Shown here: positions 36,349 through 44,398 of the stretch, one piece after another
Layout: the number at the start of each line of letters is the position of its first letter
Numbering within the stretch: position 1 is the stretch's first letter
DNA from: Falsarthrobacter nasiphocae
GTDB lineage: Bacteria; Actinomycetota; Actinomycetes; Actinomycetales; Micrococcaceae
Reading direction: 5' to 3'
Assembly: GCF_031456275.1 (NCBI RefSeq)
Contig: NZ_JAVDUI010000001.1
Coordinates: 1,384,965-1,448,964 of the forward strand
Length of the DNA: 64,000 nucleotides
Translations under genes and position numbers: made by a program
The notes under the pieces: model-generated
Told to the model about the DNA's origin: nothing
Databases searched by the model: none
What the model saw: only the letters and a program-made list of their open reading frames with translations

Positions 36349-37921
36349 GGGAGCCTCTCGTGGGGGCGTTGCCAGAGGCCGCGAGGGGCTCCGACTCGGA
36401 TGGGGACAGGACGACATCGAACTCTGCATCCGGGCCCGGGTCGCAGCCGCCCTCGGGGGCTGAGGGGGCCTCGAGGAGGTTCTTGCCGCGGCGAGAGTCG
36501 TCCGGCAGGGCGATCGGGTACTCGCCAGTGAAGCAGGCCGTGCAGAGCGTCTTCCGCGGCTGCTGCGTGGCTCCGATCATGCCGTCCTCGCTGATGTACG
36601 CGAGCGAGTCCGCGGCGACACTCTTGCGAATCTCCTCAATGGTGGCGCCGGAGGCGATGAGCTCGGCCCGCGACGCGAAGTCAATGCCGTAGAAGCAGGG
36701 CCACGTCACCGGCGGGGAGGAGATCTTCACGTGCACCTCGGACGCGCCGGCCTCCCGGAGCATCCGGACAATGGCGCGCTGCGTGTTCCCGCGGACAATC
36801 GAGTCATCGACGACGACGACCCGCTTGCCGCGAATCACCGACTCGAGAGCGTTGAGCTTGAGCTTGATGCCCAGCTGGCGGAGCGTCTGCGAGGGCTGGA
36901 TGAACGTCCGCCCCACGTAGGCGTTCTTGACGAAGCCGTGGGCGAACGGGATGCCGGACTCCTCCGCGTAGCCCACGGCGGCCGGGGTCCCGGACTCGGG
37001 GACGGGGATGACGATGTCCGCCTCGTGCGAGTTCTCGCGGGCGAGCTGGCGGCCCATCTCCACTCGGGACTCGTAGACGGACCGGCCGTTGATGGCGGCG
37101 TCCGGGCGGGCCAGGTAGACGTACTCGAAGACGCAGTGGGCCGGCGTTGCCGTGGCGAACGTGCGGCTGCGGAGGCCGTTCGAGTCGATGGCCAGGAGCT
37201 CGCCCGGCTCCACCTCCCGGATGAAGCTCGCGCCGACGGTGGCGAGGGCCGACTGCTCCGAGGCGACGACCCAGCCGCGCTCCAGGCGGCCGAGCACGAG
37301 CGGGCGCACGCCGTGCGGGTCCCGCGCGGCGTAGAGCGTGTTCTCGTCCATGAACACGAAGCAGAAGGCGCCCTCCACATCCGGGAGCAGCTTCATGGCC
37401 GCATCTTCAAGGGACTCGGAGGCGTGGCCGAGGAGGGTCGTGACGAGGGCGGTGTCCGTGGTGTTGCCCTTGGCGATCTCGCCCCGGTCCGGGATGCCCG
37501 TGGTCTCGCGGATGCGGTCGAGGAGATCCGCGGAGTTGGTCAGGTTGCCGTTGTGCGCGAGGGCGACGGTGCCGTGCGGCGTGGCGCCCAGAGTGGGCTG
37601 CGCGTTGGCCCAGTGCGAGGACCCCGTGGTGGAGTACCGGCAGTGGCCGATCGCAATGTGGCCCGGCAGGGAGTTGAGCGTGGTCTCGTCGAACACCTGC
37701 GAGACAAGGCCCATGTCCTTGTAGACGGCGATCCGGGAGCCGTCGCTCGTCGCGATTCCCGCCGACTCCTGACCACGGTGCTGCAGCGCGTACAGGCCGT
37801 AGTACGTCAGCTTGGCGACCTCTTCTCCAGGGGCCCAGACACCGAAGACGCCGCACTCGTCGCGCGGCGCTTGGTCCTCGGGAAGCAGATCGTGGTTCAG
37901 CATTCCGTCTCCGTGTGGCAT
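36341..37921 (-). CDS. purF: Amidophosphoribosyltransferase
   Basis: A 526-residue enzyme committing PRPP to purine synthesis. The nucleophile is Cys23 in DECGVFGVWA after removal of a propeptide. Glutaminase motifs: LYALQHRGQESAGIA and GHCRYSTTG. PRTase motif: VVVVDDSIVRGNT. GATGAT lies 6 bp before ATG 37921 (leaderless pattern); an internal ATG at 37903 behind GGAGACGG is a possible alternative start. The C-terminal 45 residues are acidic and low-complexity. Confidence 0.96.
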   Translation of the reverse strand: MPHGDGMLNHDLLPEDQAPRDECGVFGVWAPGEEVAKLTYYGLYALQHRGQESAGIATSDGSRIAVYKDMGLVSQVFDETTLNSLPGHIAIGHCRYSTTGSSHWANAQPTLGATPHGTVALAHNGNLTNSADLLDRIRETTGIPDRGEIAKGNTTDTALVTTLLGHASESLEDAAMKLLPDVEGAFCFVFMDENTLYAARDPHGVRPLVLGRLERGWVVASEQSALATVGASFIREVEPGELLAIDSNGLRSRTFATATPAHCVFEYVYLARPDAAINGRSVYESRVEMGRQLARENSHEADIVIPVPESGTPAAVGYAEESGIPFAHGFVKNAYVGRTFIQPSQTLRQLGIKLKLNALESVIRGKRVVVVDDSIVRGNTQRAIVRMLREAGASEVHVKISSPPVTWPCFYGIDFASRAELIASGATIEEIRKSVAADSLAYISEDGMIGATQQPRKTLCTACFTGEYPIALPDDSRRGKNLLEAPSAPEGGCDPGPDAEFDVVLSPSESEPLAASGNAPTRGSHD

Positions 37922-37933
37922 GGGTTCATCATC

Positions 37934-38320
37934 TCACGAGGCGGGGGTGTGCGGCTCGCGCGGCTGAGGCGCCTCGGCTGCGGGCTCGGCGGGGTTGACG
38001 TCGGCGCCAGCCGCGTCGTCGTCCGCCTCCTCCGAGTCCTCCACAGGACGCAGGCGCACGGCCTCCGTGCGCGTCCGGCTCACACGGTCAATGACGAGCC
38101 CCGCGATCCCTCCGAGCCCCGCGCCCACCATGGCGAAGAGCATGGCGAGATACCCGAAGGCGGACACCCGCGTGTACTCCTCGCTCCCCGGCGCCACCAC
38201 GGCGCACACAAGGGCGACGACGATGCCGAGCACCGCCCCCAGGACGACAAACGCGAGGATGCGGGGCGCCGTGCGGCGGGTGGCGTCGAGAGCAAAGGGC
38301 TGGGTCTGTTCCGTGGGCAT
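37934..38320 (-). CDS. Two-helix membrane protein of unknown function
   Basis: A 128-residue protein with two helices (ILAFVVLGAVLGIVVALVCA; FGYLAMLFAMVGAGLGGIAG) and an acidic Ala/Pro/Glu-rich C-terminal tail of about 45 residues. Conserved-looking but not a family I can name. Leaderless start: TAGACT 7 bp before ATG 38320. It lies 12 bp upstream of purF in the same direction. Confidence 0.7.
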   Translation of the reverse strand: MPTEQTQPFALDATRRTAPRILAFVVLGAVLGIVVALVCAVVAPGSEEYTRVSAFGYLAMLFAMVGAGLGGIAGLVIDRVSRTRTEAVRLRPVEDSEEADDDAAGADVNPAEPAAEAPQPREPHTPAS

Positions 38321-38333
38321 ATCGTCCAGTCTA
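38321..38333 (-). promoter_or_regulatory. -10 box of a probable leaderless transcript (38320 gene)
   Basis: On the minus strand TAGACT (38333-38328), 7 nt, then ATG at 38320. Confidence 0.5.
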
Positions 38334-38349
38334 GAAGAGGGGGCTCGCG

Positions 38350-38712
38350 TCAGAAGAGAGGGAGGAACGAGGAGAGGTCCGCACGGGTCCCGGAGACGGA
38401 GACACGCCCGGCCGCGAGGGCCTCGTCCCAGCCCAGGTCCCCCGAGGCGAGGCGCAAGAACGTCTGGGCGTCCGTCTCCACGACATTGGGCGGCGTGCCC
38501 CGGGTATGACGAAGGCCCTCGACGAGCTGGCCCACGCCGAACGGCGGGATGCGCACCTCAACGGAGCCGCCCGGGTGGGCGATCGAGAGCTCCTCCAGGA
38601 GGTACCGGACGGCCGTGGCCAGGACGGGGCGGGGTGCGGCGTCCGGGTTCGCCGCCCACTCGGTCAGGGCGGCGCGGCCTGATGCGGGGTCGATACGGCG
38701 CTTGGGGGGCAC
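38350..38712 (-). CDS. SCP2 / sterol-carrier-like small protein
   Basis: A 120-residue protein. VRYLLEELSIAHPGGSVEVRIPPFG and the tail TFLRLASGDLGWDEALAAGRVSVSGTRADLSSFLPL match the sterol-carrier-protein-like domain seen at the C-terminus of MDMPI proteins. Such proteins may bind lipids; the ligand is unknown. GTG 38712 lies 8 bp after the asparaginase stop, so it is probably translated with that gene. No strong ribosome-binding site. Confidence 0.75.
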   Translation of the reverse strand: MPPKRRIDPASGRAALTEWAANPDAAPRPVLATAVRYLLEELSIAHPGGSVEVRIPPFGVGQLVEGLRHTRGTPPNVVETDAQTFLRLASGDLGWDEALAAGRVSVSGTRADLSSFLPLF

Positions 38713-38720
38713 GGCGGCCC

Positions 38721-39725
38721 CTACGCGAGGAGGTCGGCGACGGGCTCGGCGAGGCGCAGCGAGCCAACGGGCTTGTCCCCGCCCATGATGGGGCGGAGCA
38801 CCTGGCTCAGCACGCCTCCGGCCTGCTCGTGGGTGATGGCACCCACCGAGGCGAGGAGGCTGAGGCCCACGAGGGTCGTGGCCCGCGAGGAGCCGTCCAG
38901 CATCTTGAGCGCCACCGAGGTGCCGTCCGGGGCGGCGAGGACCAGCAGGCCCTCTGCGCCCAGCTTGGCGAGGACCTCGAGATCCTCCATGACGAGCGTG
39001 TTCGGCAGGCCGTGACCGTGAACCGCCCACGGGTAGTCCAGCATGGCCGTGGCCACCGTCATGGCCCGCGCGTTCTTGGACAGGTCCAGGCGGCTCTGCG
39101 CCAGGGTGCTGAAGGCCGTGGCGAGGCCCCGCAGCGAGACCGCCGGGACCGGGGCGCCGCAGCCGTCCACCGACCACGTCGAGGGGGTCTCCTGCGTGTA
39201 CTCCGCGATGACGCGGGCCACGCGCTGCTGGACCGGGTGGGACGGGTCAAGGTAGGTCTCCGTGTCCCAGCCGTTCTCCGTGCACGCCCACAGGAACGCG
39301 GCGTGCTTGCCGGAGCAGTTGAAGGCGAGGCGGGTGCGGCCCAGGCCGGAGCGGATGGCCTCGTCCCGCGTGGCCTCGTCCTCTGGGTAGTCCACCGGGC
39401 AGCGCAGGTCCTCAGGGCTCAGGCCCGCCTGGGCGAGCATCCCGCGCACCACGTCCTGGTGCTCCTGGGAGCCGCAGTGGCTCGCGGCCGCCAGCGCCAC
39501 CTGCGGGCCGCGCAACGGCACGTGCAGCTCCATGGCGGCGATGGCCTGGAACGGCTTGACCGTGGACCGGGCGTAGACCGGCGCCGTGACATTGCCGAGC
39601 TGCACGAGGGTCTCCCCGTTGGGGTCCAGGACCACCGCCGAGCCCACGTGGCGGGACTCGATGAAGTCCCCGCGGACGTAATGGGCGAGTTCAACGGCTT
39701 CGGACGCGCGGAAGGTCTCAGGCAT
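38721..39725 (-). CDS. L-asparaginase II (Rhizobium type)
   Basis: A 334-residue enzyme of the PF06089 family that hydrolyses asparagine. Serine-lysine motif S54-T-V-K57 in YARSTVKPFQ, as in ReAV-type asparaginases with a beta-lactamase-like active site. Other motifs: AAASHCGSQEHQ, RLAFNCSGKHAAFLWA, VDGCGAPVPAVSLRGLATAFS. ATG 39725 is preferred because GATAAT lies 7 bp upstream (leaderless); ATG 39734 would remove that box. It is divergent from the ATPase/Toprim pair. Confidence 0.92.
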   Translation of the reverse strand: MPETFRASEAVELAHYVRGDFIESRHVGSAVVLDPNGETLVQLGNVTAPVYARSTVKPFQAIAAMELHVPLRGPQVALAAASHCGSQEHQDVVRGMLAQAGLSPEDLRCPVDYPEDEATRDEAIRSGLGRTRLAFNCSGKHAAFLWACTENGWDTETYLDPSHPVQQRVARVIAEYTQETPSTWSVDGCGAPVPAVSLRGLATAFSTLAQSRLDLSKNARAMTVATAMLDYPWAVHGHGLPNTLVMEDLEVLAKLGAEGLLVLAAPDGTSVALKMLDGSSRATTLVGLSLLASVGAITHEQAGGVLSQVLRPIMGGDKPVGSLRLAEPVADLLA

Positions 39726-39738
39726 GGGATCCATTATC
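39726..39738 (-). promoter_or_regulatory. -10 box of a probable leaderless asparaginase transcript
   Basis: On the minus strand GATAAT (39738-39733), 7 nt, then ATG at 39725. Confidence 0.5.
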
Positions 39739-39802
39739 CCGCAGGGTGGCCGTGAGATGACACCGGCTCCGGGGCCCGGGCGCCGTTTTGCGGCTCTCAG
39801 CG

Positions 39803-39856
39803 GCAGGCTCCCCGCTCCGAGCCGCAGGCGTGCAGTTTCCGGCGCGGGGAGCCTGC
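39803..39856 (+). repeat. 13-bp inverted repeat upstream of the ATPase gene
   Basis: Arms GCAGGCTCCCCGC (39803-39815) and GCGGGGAGCCTGC (39844-39856) with a 28-nt loop. It lies in the divergent region between asparaginase and the AAA ATPase, about 80 bp before the latter. It could be a regulatory structure or the boundary of an inserted module. Confidence 0.6.
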
Positions 39857-39922
39857 GGGAAGGGCTCAGCCCGTGCGGGGCGGCAGCGTTGTCATCTCTT
39901 CTCATGCGGCGAAGACGCGGAA

Positions 39923-39934
39923 TACGATATCCGC
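39923..39934 (+). promoter_or_regulatory. -10 box of a probable leaderless ATPase transcript
   Basis: TACGAT (39923-39928), 6 nt, then ATG at 39935. No ribosome-binding site. Confidence 0.5.
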
Positions 39935-41149
39935 ATGCGCCCCTTGATGAAGGTCTCCCTGGCCAACTTCCGCTCCTTCAAGGACTCGACTGTGACCCTG
40001 GGCAAGCTCAACGTCCTCGTTGGGCCGAACGAGGCGGGCAAGTCCAACTTCCTGGATGCCATCGAGTTTCTAGGCGACTCCGCGCGGGACAACTTGTCCC
40101 GAGCGCTGGAGAAGCGCGGCGGCATTGAGCGTGTTCGCTTCCGAGGTGAGGCTGAGGGGCCGGTGAAGATCGGGGTCACCGCCAACGTGACAGCTCACGC
40201 GAGCGAGAATGCGCCGGACGAGTACGTGCTGACGTTCGACGCCCTCGACTCTTCGGCCGGGGGAGGACTCATGCGCACCGAGTCCCTCGTTTTCAAACGG
40301 ACGAAAGGCCGGGGCCGACGAATCACTGTCGAGGGGACCCGAGGGCAGTTCATCGACGGCGCTGGCGACGTCCAGGGCCCGTCCTTTCAGCCGCCCATGG
40401 ACTTCGCGCTCCGGGAGGACTCTCTGGCCCTGTCAACTCTTCAGAATCTGCCCGACGACGAGGGCGGTGCGGAGGTCATCAAGCTGGCGGAGGCGTTCTC
40501 CACATTCAGGGTGTTCAACATCGACGTCAGGGCAGCGGTTCAGTCATCCTCGATCTCCGCGGGGGAGACGGGGCACGTGTCCCTCAAGGCGGACGCGTCC
40601 AACCTGGCGGCCGTTGTCATGCACATCTTGGCGGATGAGGATCTCGCTGGAGACTTCATTGCTGATGCTCGCGAGATGATCCCCGGGCTGGACGACATCA
40701 GGGTTGCGGAGCGCGGTGGCGCGGGTTTGTCTGCCGTCATTGAGCTTGAAGAGCGGGGCCTGGCAACGCCGACGCAGCTGGCCGACGCCTCCTTTGGCAC
40801 GGTTCGCATCCTCGCGCTGCTGGCGCTGCTCTACGACCAGGACCCGCCGCTCATCACGTGCATCGAGGAGATCGACCACGGCCTTCACCCGTACGTCTTC
40901 GACCGCCTTGTGGAGCTGCTCCGTCTCGCGTCACAGCGGACGCAGCTGTTCGTTGTGACCCATTCGCCCGCCCTCGTCAACCGCCTGACGCCCGAGGAGC
41001 TCATCGTCGTCGAGCGAGACCCCGAGGGGTGGACGCGGATGCCTGCCATCGAGACCGGCGCCCTTGTGGACATGATCGAGGCGACCGATGGCGAGCTGGG
41101 GCTCGGAGAGCTGTGGTTCTCGGGCTCGCTTGGGGGCGTGCCGCGATGA
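39935..41149 (+). CDS. AAA (AAA_21) ATPase of a putative two-gene defence module
   Basis: A 404-residue SMC/OLD-like ATPase. Walker A GPNEAGKSNFLDAIEFL (about 27-43) with the Gln/Asn-rich pattern of AAA_21; Walker B CIEEIDHGLHP; H-loop VVTHSPALVNRL. Middle regions are typical of RecF/OLD-like proteins. The stop overlaps the following Toprim-like gene by 4 bp, so both are one translated unit. ATPase plus Toprim pairs of this kind are common in phage defence (compare PARIS, RloB, Lamassu/OLD-like systems). The N-terminal extension seen in the frame before 39935 is rejected. Confidence 0.85.
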   Translation: MRPLMKVSLANFRSFKDSTVTLGKLNVLVGPNEAGKSNFLDAIEFLGDSARDNLSRALEKRGGIERVRFRGEAEGPVKIGVTANVTAHASENAPDEYVLTFDALDSSAGGGLMRTESLVFKRTKGRGRRITVEGTRGQFIDGAGDVQGPSFQPPMDFALREDSLALSTLQNLPDDEGGAEVIKLAEAFSTFRVFNIDVRAAVQSSSISAGETGHVSLKADASNLAAVVMHILADEDLAGDFIADAREMIPGLDDIRVAERGGAGLSAVIELEERGLATPTQLADASFGTVRILALLALLYDQDPPLITCIEEIDHGLHPYVFDRLVELLRLASQRTQLFVVTHSPALVNRLTPEELIVVERDPEGWTRMPAIETGALVDMIEATDGELGLGELWFSGSLGGVPR

Positions 41150-41835
41150 GCCGCAAGAACCGGGGTCACGGGGCCTCTGGGCCAGAGCGGATTCTCGCTC
41201 TCGGGGAGGACGTCAACGACGCGCGTGTTATTCGGTCCCTCCTGGGCGCCATGCACCCGGGGCTCGAAAAGAGAGTCGAGGCCCGTCAAGTTCCGGTCGT
41301 GCTCGTCAAGAACTCCAGCCCTGCGAATTTCCCCTCTCGTGCCGGAAAGATCGCGGCCCTCATCCGTGCAGAGAACGCAAGGCGGCCTGTGAGGGCGACC
41401 TTCCTCCACGAGGACTGCGACGAGGTGGAACCTGCCCACGAAAGGGTTGCCAAGACCATCGAGGAGAGCTCCCTCGCGAAGAGCCACCATATCCACGCCG
41501 TTACCCCCGCCTGGGAAATGGAATCCTGGGTGTTCCTCTGGCCAGAGGCTGTGACGGCCTACCGGCCCTCGTGGAAGCTCTCGAACTCCTATCGCAGCCG
41601 CTCCACCGGGATGATCGCCAACGCTAAGGAAACCCTGACACGGGATCTTGACAGCAATTCGCCGGGTCGCGGGACCCCGAAATATCGGGAGTCAGATCTC
41701 CCCGGGATCATGGAGAAGGTCCGCACCGAGGGGTTGATTGACCAGCGGCGCGCTCAGAGCAGGAGCTTTGACGCCTTCCGGGATGCCGCCGCGTGCCCGA
41801 CGTGTGATCTGCGGACCCTGGCCGAGTCCCCGTAA
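41146..41835 (+). CDS. Toprim-like (DUF4276/RloB-like) effector, partner of the AAA ATPase
   Basis: A 229-residue protein. ILALGEDVNDARVIRSLL carries a candidate Toprim Glu (E21); FLHEDCDEVE carries a D-x-D pair (D90, D92); PAWEMESWVFLWPE resembles the acidic-aromatic 'E.W' motif of DUF4276/RloB proteins. This arrangement suggests a metal-dependent nuclease or tRNA-targeting effector, held inactive by the ATPase. It overlaps the ATPase gene by 4 bp (ATGA). No third gene is present. The assignment is by motif only; the fold was not modelled. Confidence 0.6.
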   Translation: MSRKNRGHGASGPERILALGEDVNDARVIRSLLGAMHPGLEKRVEARQVPVVLVKNSSPANFPSRAGKIAALIRAENARRPVRATFLHEDCDEVEPAHERVAKTIEESSLAKSHHIHAVTPAWEMESWVFLWPEAVTAYRPSWKLSNSYRSRSTGMIANAKETLTRDLDSNSPGRGTPKYRESDLPGIMEKVRTEGLIDQRRAQSRSFDAFRDAAACPTCDLRTLAESP

Positions 41836-41869
41836 CGGTCCGCAGGGTGGCCCCTGCCCCGATCCCAAC

Positions 41870-41881
41870 TAGGCTGAACAC
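41870..41881 (+). promoter_or_regulatory. -10 box of a probable leaderless purD transcript
   Basis: TAGGCT (41870-41875), 6 nt, then GTG at 41882. Confidence 0.5.
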
Positions 41882-43252
41882 GTGAAGATCTTGGTGATTG
41901 GCCCAGGCGGCCGTGAGCATGCCCTTGTCCGTGCGCTTCTGCGGGATCCTCTCGTCACGGAGGTCCACGCGGCCCCCGGCAATGCCGGGATTGCGCGGGA
42001 TGTCCCGTGTCACCCCGTCAAGGCGGAGGACCCCGCGGCCGTGACGGCCCTCGCGGCGGAGCTCGGCGCGGACCTTGTCGTCGTCGGCCCCGAGGCCCCG
42101 CTCGCCGCTGGCGTGGCGGATGCGCTGCGGGACGCGGGAGTCCTGGTCTACGGCCCGGGCCGCGAGGCCGCGGAGCTTGAGGCCTCGAAGGCGTTCGCGA
42201 AGCAGATCATGGCCGCGGGCGAGGTGCCCACGGCCATGGCGAAGATCGCGTCCACCCCGGAGGAGGCCCGCGAGGCCCTCGAGGCGTTCGGGGCGCCGCA
42301 CGTGGTCAAGGACGACGGCCTCGCGGCGGGCAAGGGCGTCGTCGTCACGGACAGCATCGAGGAGGCCCAGGCCCACGCGGAGGCGTGCATCGCAGCCGGC
42401 GGGCGCGTCCTCATTGAGGAGTTCCTCGACGGCCCCGAGGTCTCCCTCTTCGCGGTCTGCGACGGCGAGCGGGCCGTGGCCCTCGAGCCCGCACAGGACT
42501 TCAAGCGCATCTTCGACGGGGACGCCGGCCCCAACACTGGCGGCATGGGCGCATACACCCCGCTGCCATGGGCCCCGGAGGGCCTCGTCGAGGAGATCAT
42601 GGACCGGGTTGTCGCCCCCACCCTCCGGGTGATGCGAGAGCGCGGCACCCCGTTCATCGGCACCCTGTTCTGCGGCCTCGCGCTCACCTCGCGCGGCCTG
42701 CGCGTCATCGAGTTCAACGTGCGCTTCGGCGACCCGGAGACGCAGGCCGTCCTGGCGCGCCTCGAGACGCCGCTGGGCCAGCTCCTCTCCCGGGCCGCGG
42801 CGGGCGATCTCGCCGAGTCCGAGCGCCTCGAGTGGGCGCCCGGCTACGCCGTGGACGTGGTCATGGCCGCCGAGAACTACCCCGACACCCCGCGCAAGGG
42901 CGACGTCATCACGGGGATCGAGGACGCCGAGGCGCTTGAGGGCGTCAGCGTCCTCCACGCCGGCACGGCGCTCGCGGGCCAGGACGTCGTGGCGGCGGGC
43001 GGGCGCGTGCTCGCCGTCGTCGGCCGGGGGGACACCCTCCAGGAGGCGCGGGACCGCGCGTACGCCGGAGTGAAGGCCATCCGCTGGGAGGGCGCGCAGA
43101 ACCGCGCGGACATTGCGGGCGCGGCGCTCGCCGGCACCATTCGCGTCACCGGGCCTGTGGGCCGGCGCGCGGAAGCGGGCGACGACGCAGGCCGCGGGGC
43201 GCAGATCCCCGCCGGCCACGACGACAACCAGGCGAAGGAGGCAGGGCTGTGA
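41882..43252 (+). CDS. purD: Phosphoribosylamine-glycine ligase
   Basis: A 456-residue ATP-grasp enzyme for step 2 of purine synthesis. MKILVIGPGGREHALVRAL at the N-terminus, VVKDDGLAAGKGVVV, EEFLDGPEVSLFAVCDG, GPNTGGMGAYTP, GLRVIEFNVRFGDPETQ. The C-terminal about 30 residues are an extra acidic tail. It overlaps purC by 4 bp. Confidence 0.97.
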   Translation: MKILVIGPGGREHALVRALLRDPLVTEVHAAPGNAGIARDVPCHPVKAEDPAAVTALAAELGADLVVVGPEAPLAAGVADALRDAGVLVYGPGREAAELEASKAFAKQIMAAGEVPTAMAKIASTPEEAREALEAFGAPHVVKDDGLAAGKGVVVTDSIEEAQAHAEACIAAGGRVLIEEFLDGPEVSLFAVCDGERAVALEPAQDFKRIFDGDAGPNTGGMGAYTPLPWAPEGLVEEIMDRVVAPTLRVMRERGTPFIGTLFCGLALTSRGLRVIEFNVRFGDPETQAVLARLETPLGQLLSRAAAGDLAESERLEWAPGYAVDVVMAAENYPDTPRKGDVITGIEDAEALEGVSVLHAGTALAGQDVVAAGGRVLAVVGRGDTLQEARDRAYAGVKAIRWEGAQNRADIAGAALAGTIRVTGPVGRRAEAGDDAGRGAQIPAGHDDNQAKEAGL

Positions 43253-44190
43253 GCGAGTTCGGAGCAGGACTGACAGTTGAGGCGCAGGAGCTGCCGGGCT
43301 GGCGCCACGCGTATTCGGGCAAGGTCCGGGACCTCTACGTCCCGGAGGATGCGGAGGTGACGGACCGGGTGCTCGTCGTGGCCTCGGACCGCATCTCGGC
43401 GTTTGACCACGTCCTCGTCAGCGAGATCCCGGACAAGGGCGCCGTCCTGACGGCCCTGAGCCTGTGGTGGTTCGAGCAGCTCGCTGAGGGGGATCGCCCC
43501 GTGGCCAACCACGTCATCTCCACGGACGTGCCTGACGCCGTGGCGGGCCGGGCCATGGTGTGCCGCCGCCTGGACATGCTGCCGATCGAGTGCATCGCAC
43601 GCGGCTACCTCACGGGCTCGGGCCTGGCGGAGTACCGCGAGTCCGGCACGGTGACGGGGCTTCCGCTGCCGGAGGGCCTCGTGGACGGGTCCCGGCTCCA
43701 GCCGGCGATCTACACGCCGAGCGCCAAGGCCGCCGTGGGGGACCACGACGAGAACATCACGTTCGAGGAGACCGTGGCTCGCGTGGGCCAGGAGCGCGCC
43801 GAGCAGCTGCGCGAGCTGACCCTGTCCGTCTACGAGCGGGCGGAGGCCGTCGCGCGAGAGCGGGGCATCATTCTTGCCGACACCAAGGTGGAGTTCGGCG
43901 TCGCCCCGGACGGCTCAGGGGAGATCATTCTCGGCGACGAGGTCCTCACCCCCGACTCCTCGCGCTTCTGGGACGCCGAGGCGTACGAGCCGGGCCGCGC
44001 GCAGCCGAGCTTCGACAAGCAGTTCGTCCGCGACTGGCTGACGAGCCCGGCCTCCGGGTGGGACAAAAACTCGGGTGAGGAGCCGCCGCGGCTGCCCGAG
44101 GATGTCGTGGAGAAGACGCGGGCGCGCTACATCGAGGCCTACGAGCGTCTCACCGGCCGCACCTTCACCCCGGGTGCCTCTGCCGCATAG
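43249..44190 (+). CDS. purC: SAICAR synthase
   Basis: A 313-residue enzyme that joins aspartate to CAIR (step 8). SGKVRDLY near the start, LVVASDRISAFDHVL, ISTDVPDAVAGRAMVC, LPIECIARGYLTGSGLAEY, LADTKVEFGVAPDGSGEIIL, DSSRFWDAEAYEPG and DKQFVRDWL. GTG start inside the purD stop (4-bp overlap). Followed by a terminator. Confidence 0.97.
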   Translation: MSEFGAGLTVEAQELPGWRHAYSGKVRDLYVPEDAEVTDRVLVVASDRISAFDHVLVSEIPDKGAVLTALSLWWFEQLAEGDRPVANHVISTDVPDAVAGRAMVCRRLDMLPIECIARGYLTGSGLAEYRESGTVTGLPLPEGLVDGSRLQPAIYTPSAKAAVGDHDENITFEETVARVGQERAEQLRELTLSVYERAEAVARERGIILADTKVEFGVAPDGSGEIILGDEVLTPDSSRFWDAEAYEPGRAQPSFDKQFVRDWLTSPASGWDKNSGEEPPRLPEDVVEKTRARYIEAYERLTGRTFTPGASAA

Positions 44191-44223
44191 ATTCAAGGTT
44201 TACATGGCGGCCTGGCCGCCACA

Positions 44224-44269
44224 GAGAACGCGCCTCGCGCGCCCCGAGCGGGCGACGGGGCGCGTTCTC
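44224..44269 (+). terminator. Terminator after purC
   Basis: Stem GAGAACGCGCC / GGGCGCGTTCTC with a GC-rich loop that can form an inner hairpin. It lies 33 bp after the purC stop. Confidence 0.7.
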
Positions 44270-44301
44270 CGTGAGGGGCCCGGGTGTGGCGCGGGCCGTT
44301 G

Positions 44302-44321
44302 TGTGACATCCGCGCGTCACA
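44302..44321. promoter_or_regulatory. Inverted repeat upstream of the first propeller gene
   Basis: TGTGAC (44302-44307) and GTCACA (44316-44321) with an 8-bp spacer, about 80 bp before the gene. The halves resemble Crp half-sites but the spacing is 4 bp longer than the usual N6 between TGTGA and TCACA. Confidence 0.4.
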
Positions 44322-44398
44322 TGACTCTGTTGTGCGGCAAAAGGTAGAACATCTGCGTATTCTGAGAGTGCATCACAAGTGTTATGCAAGGAGGTGTG

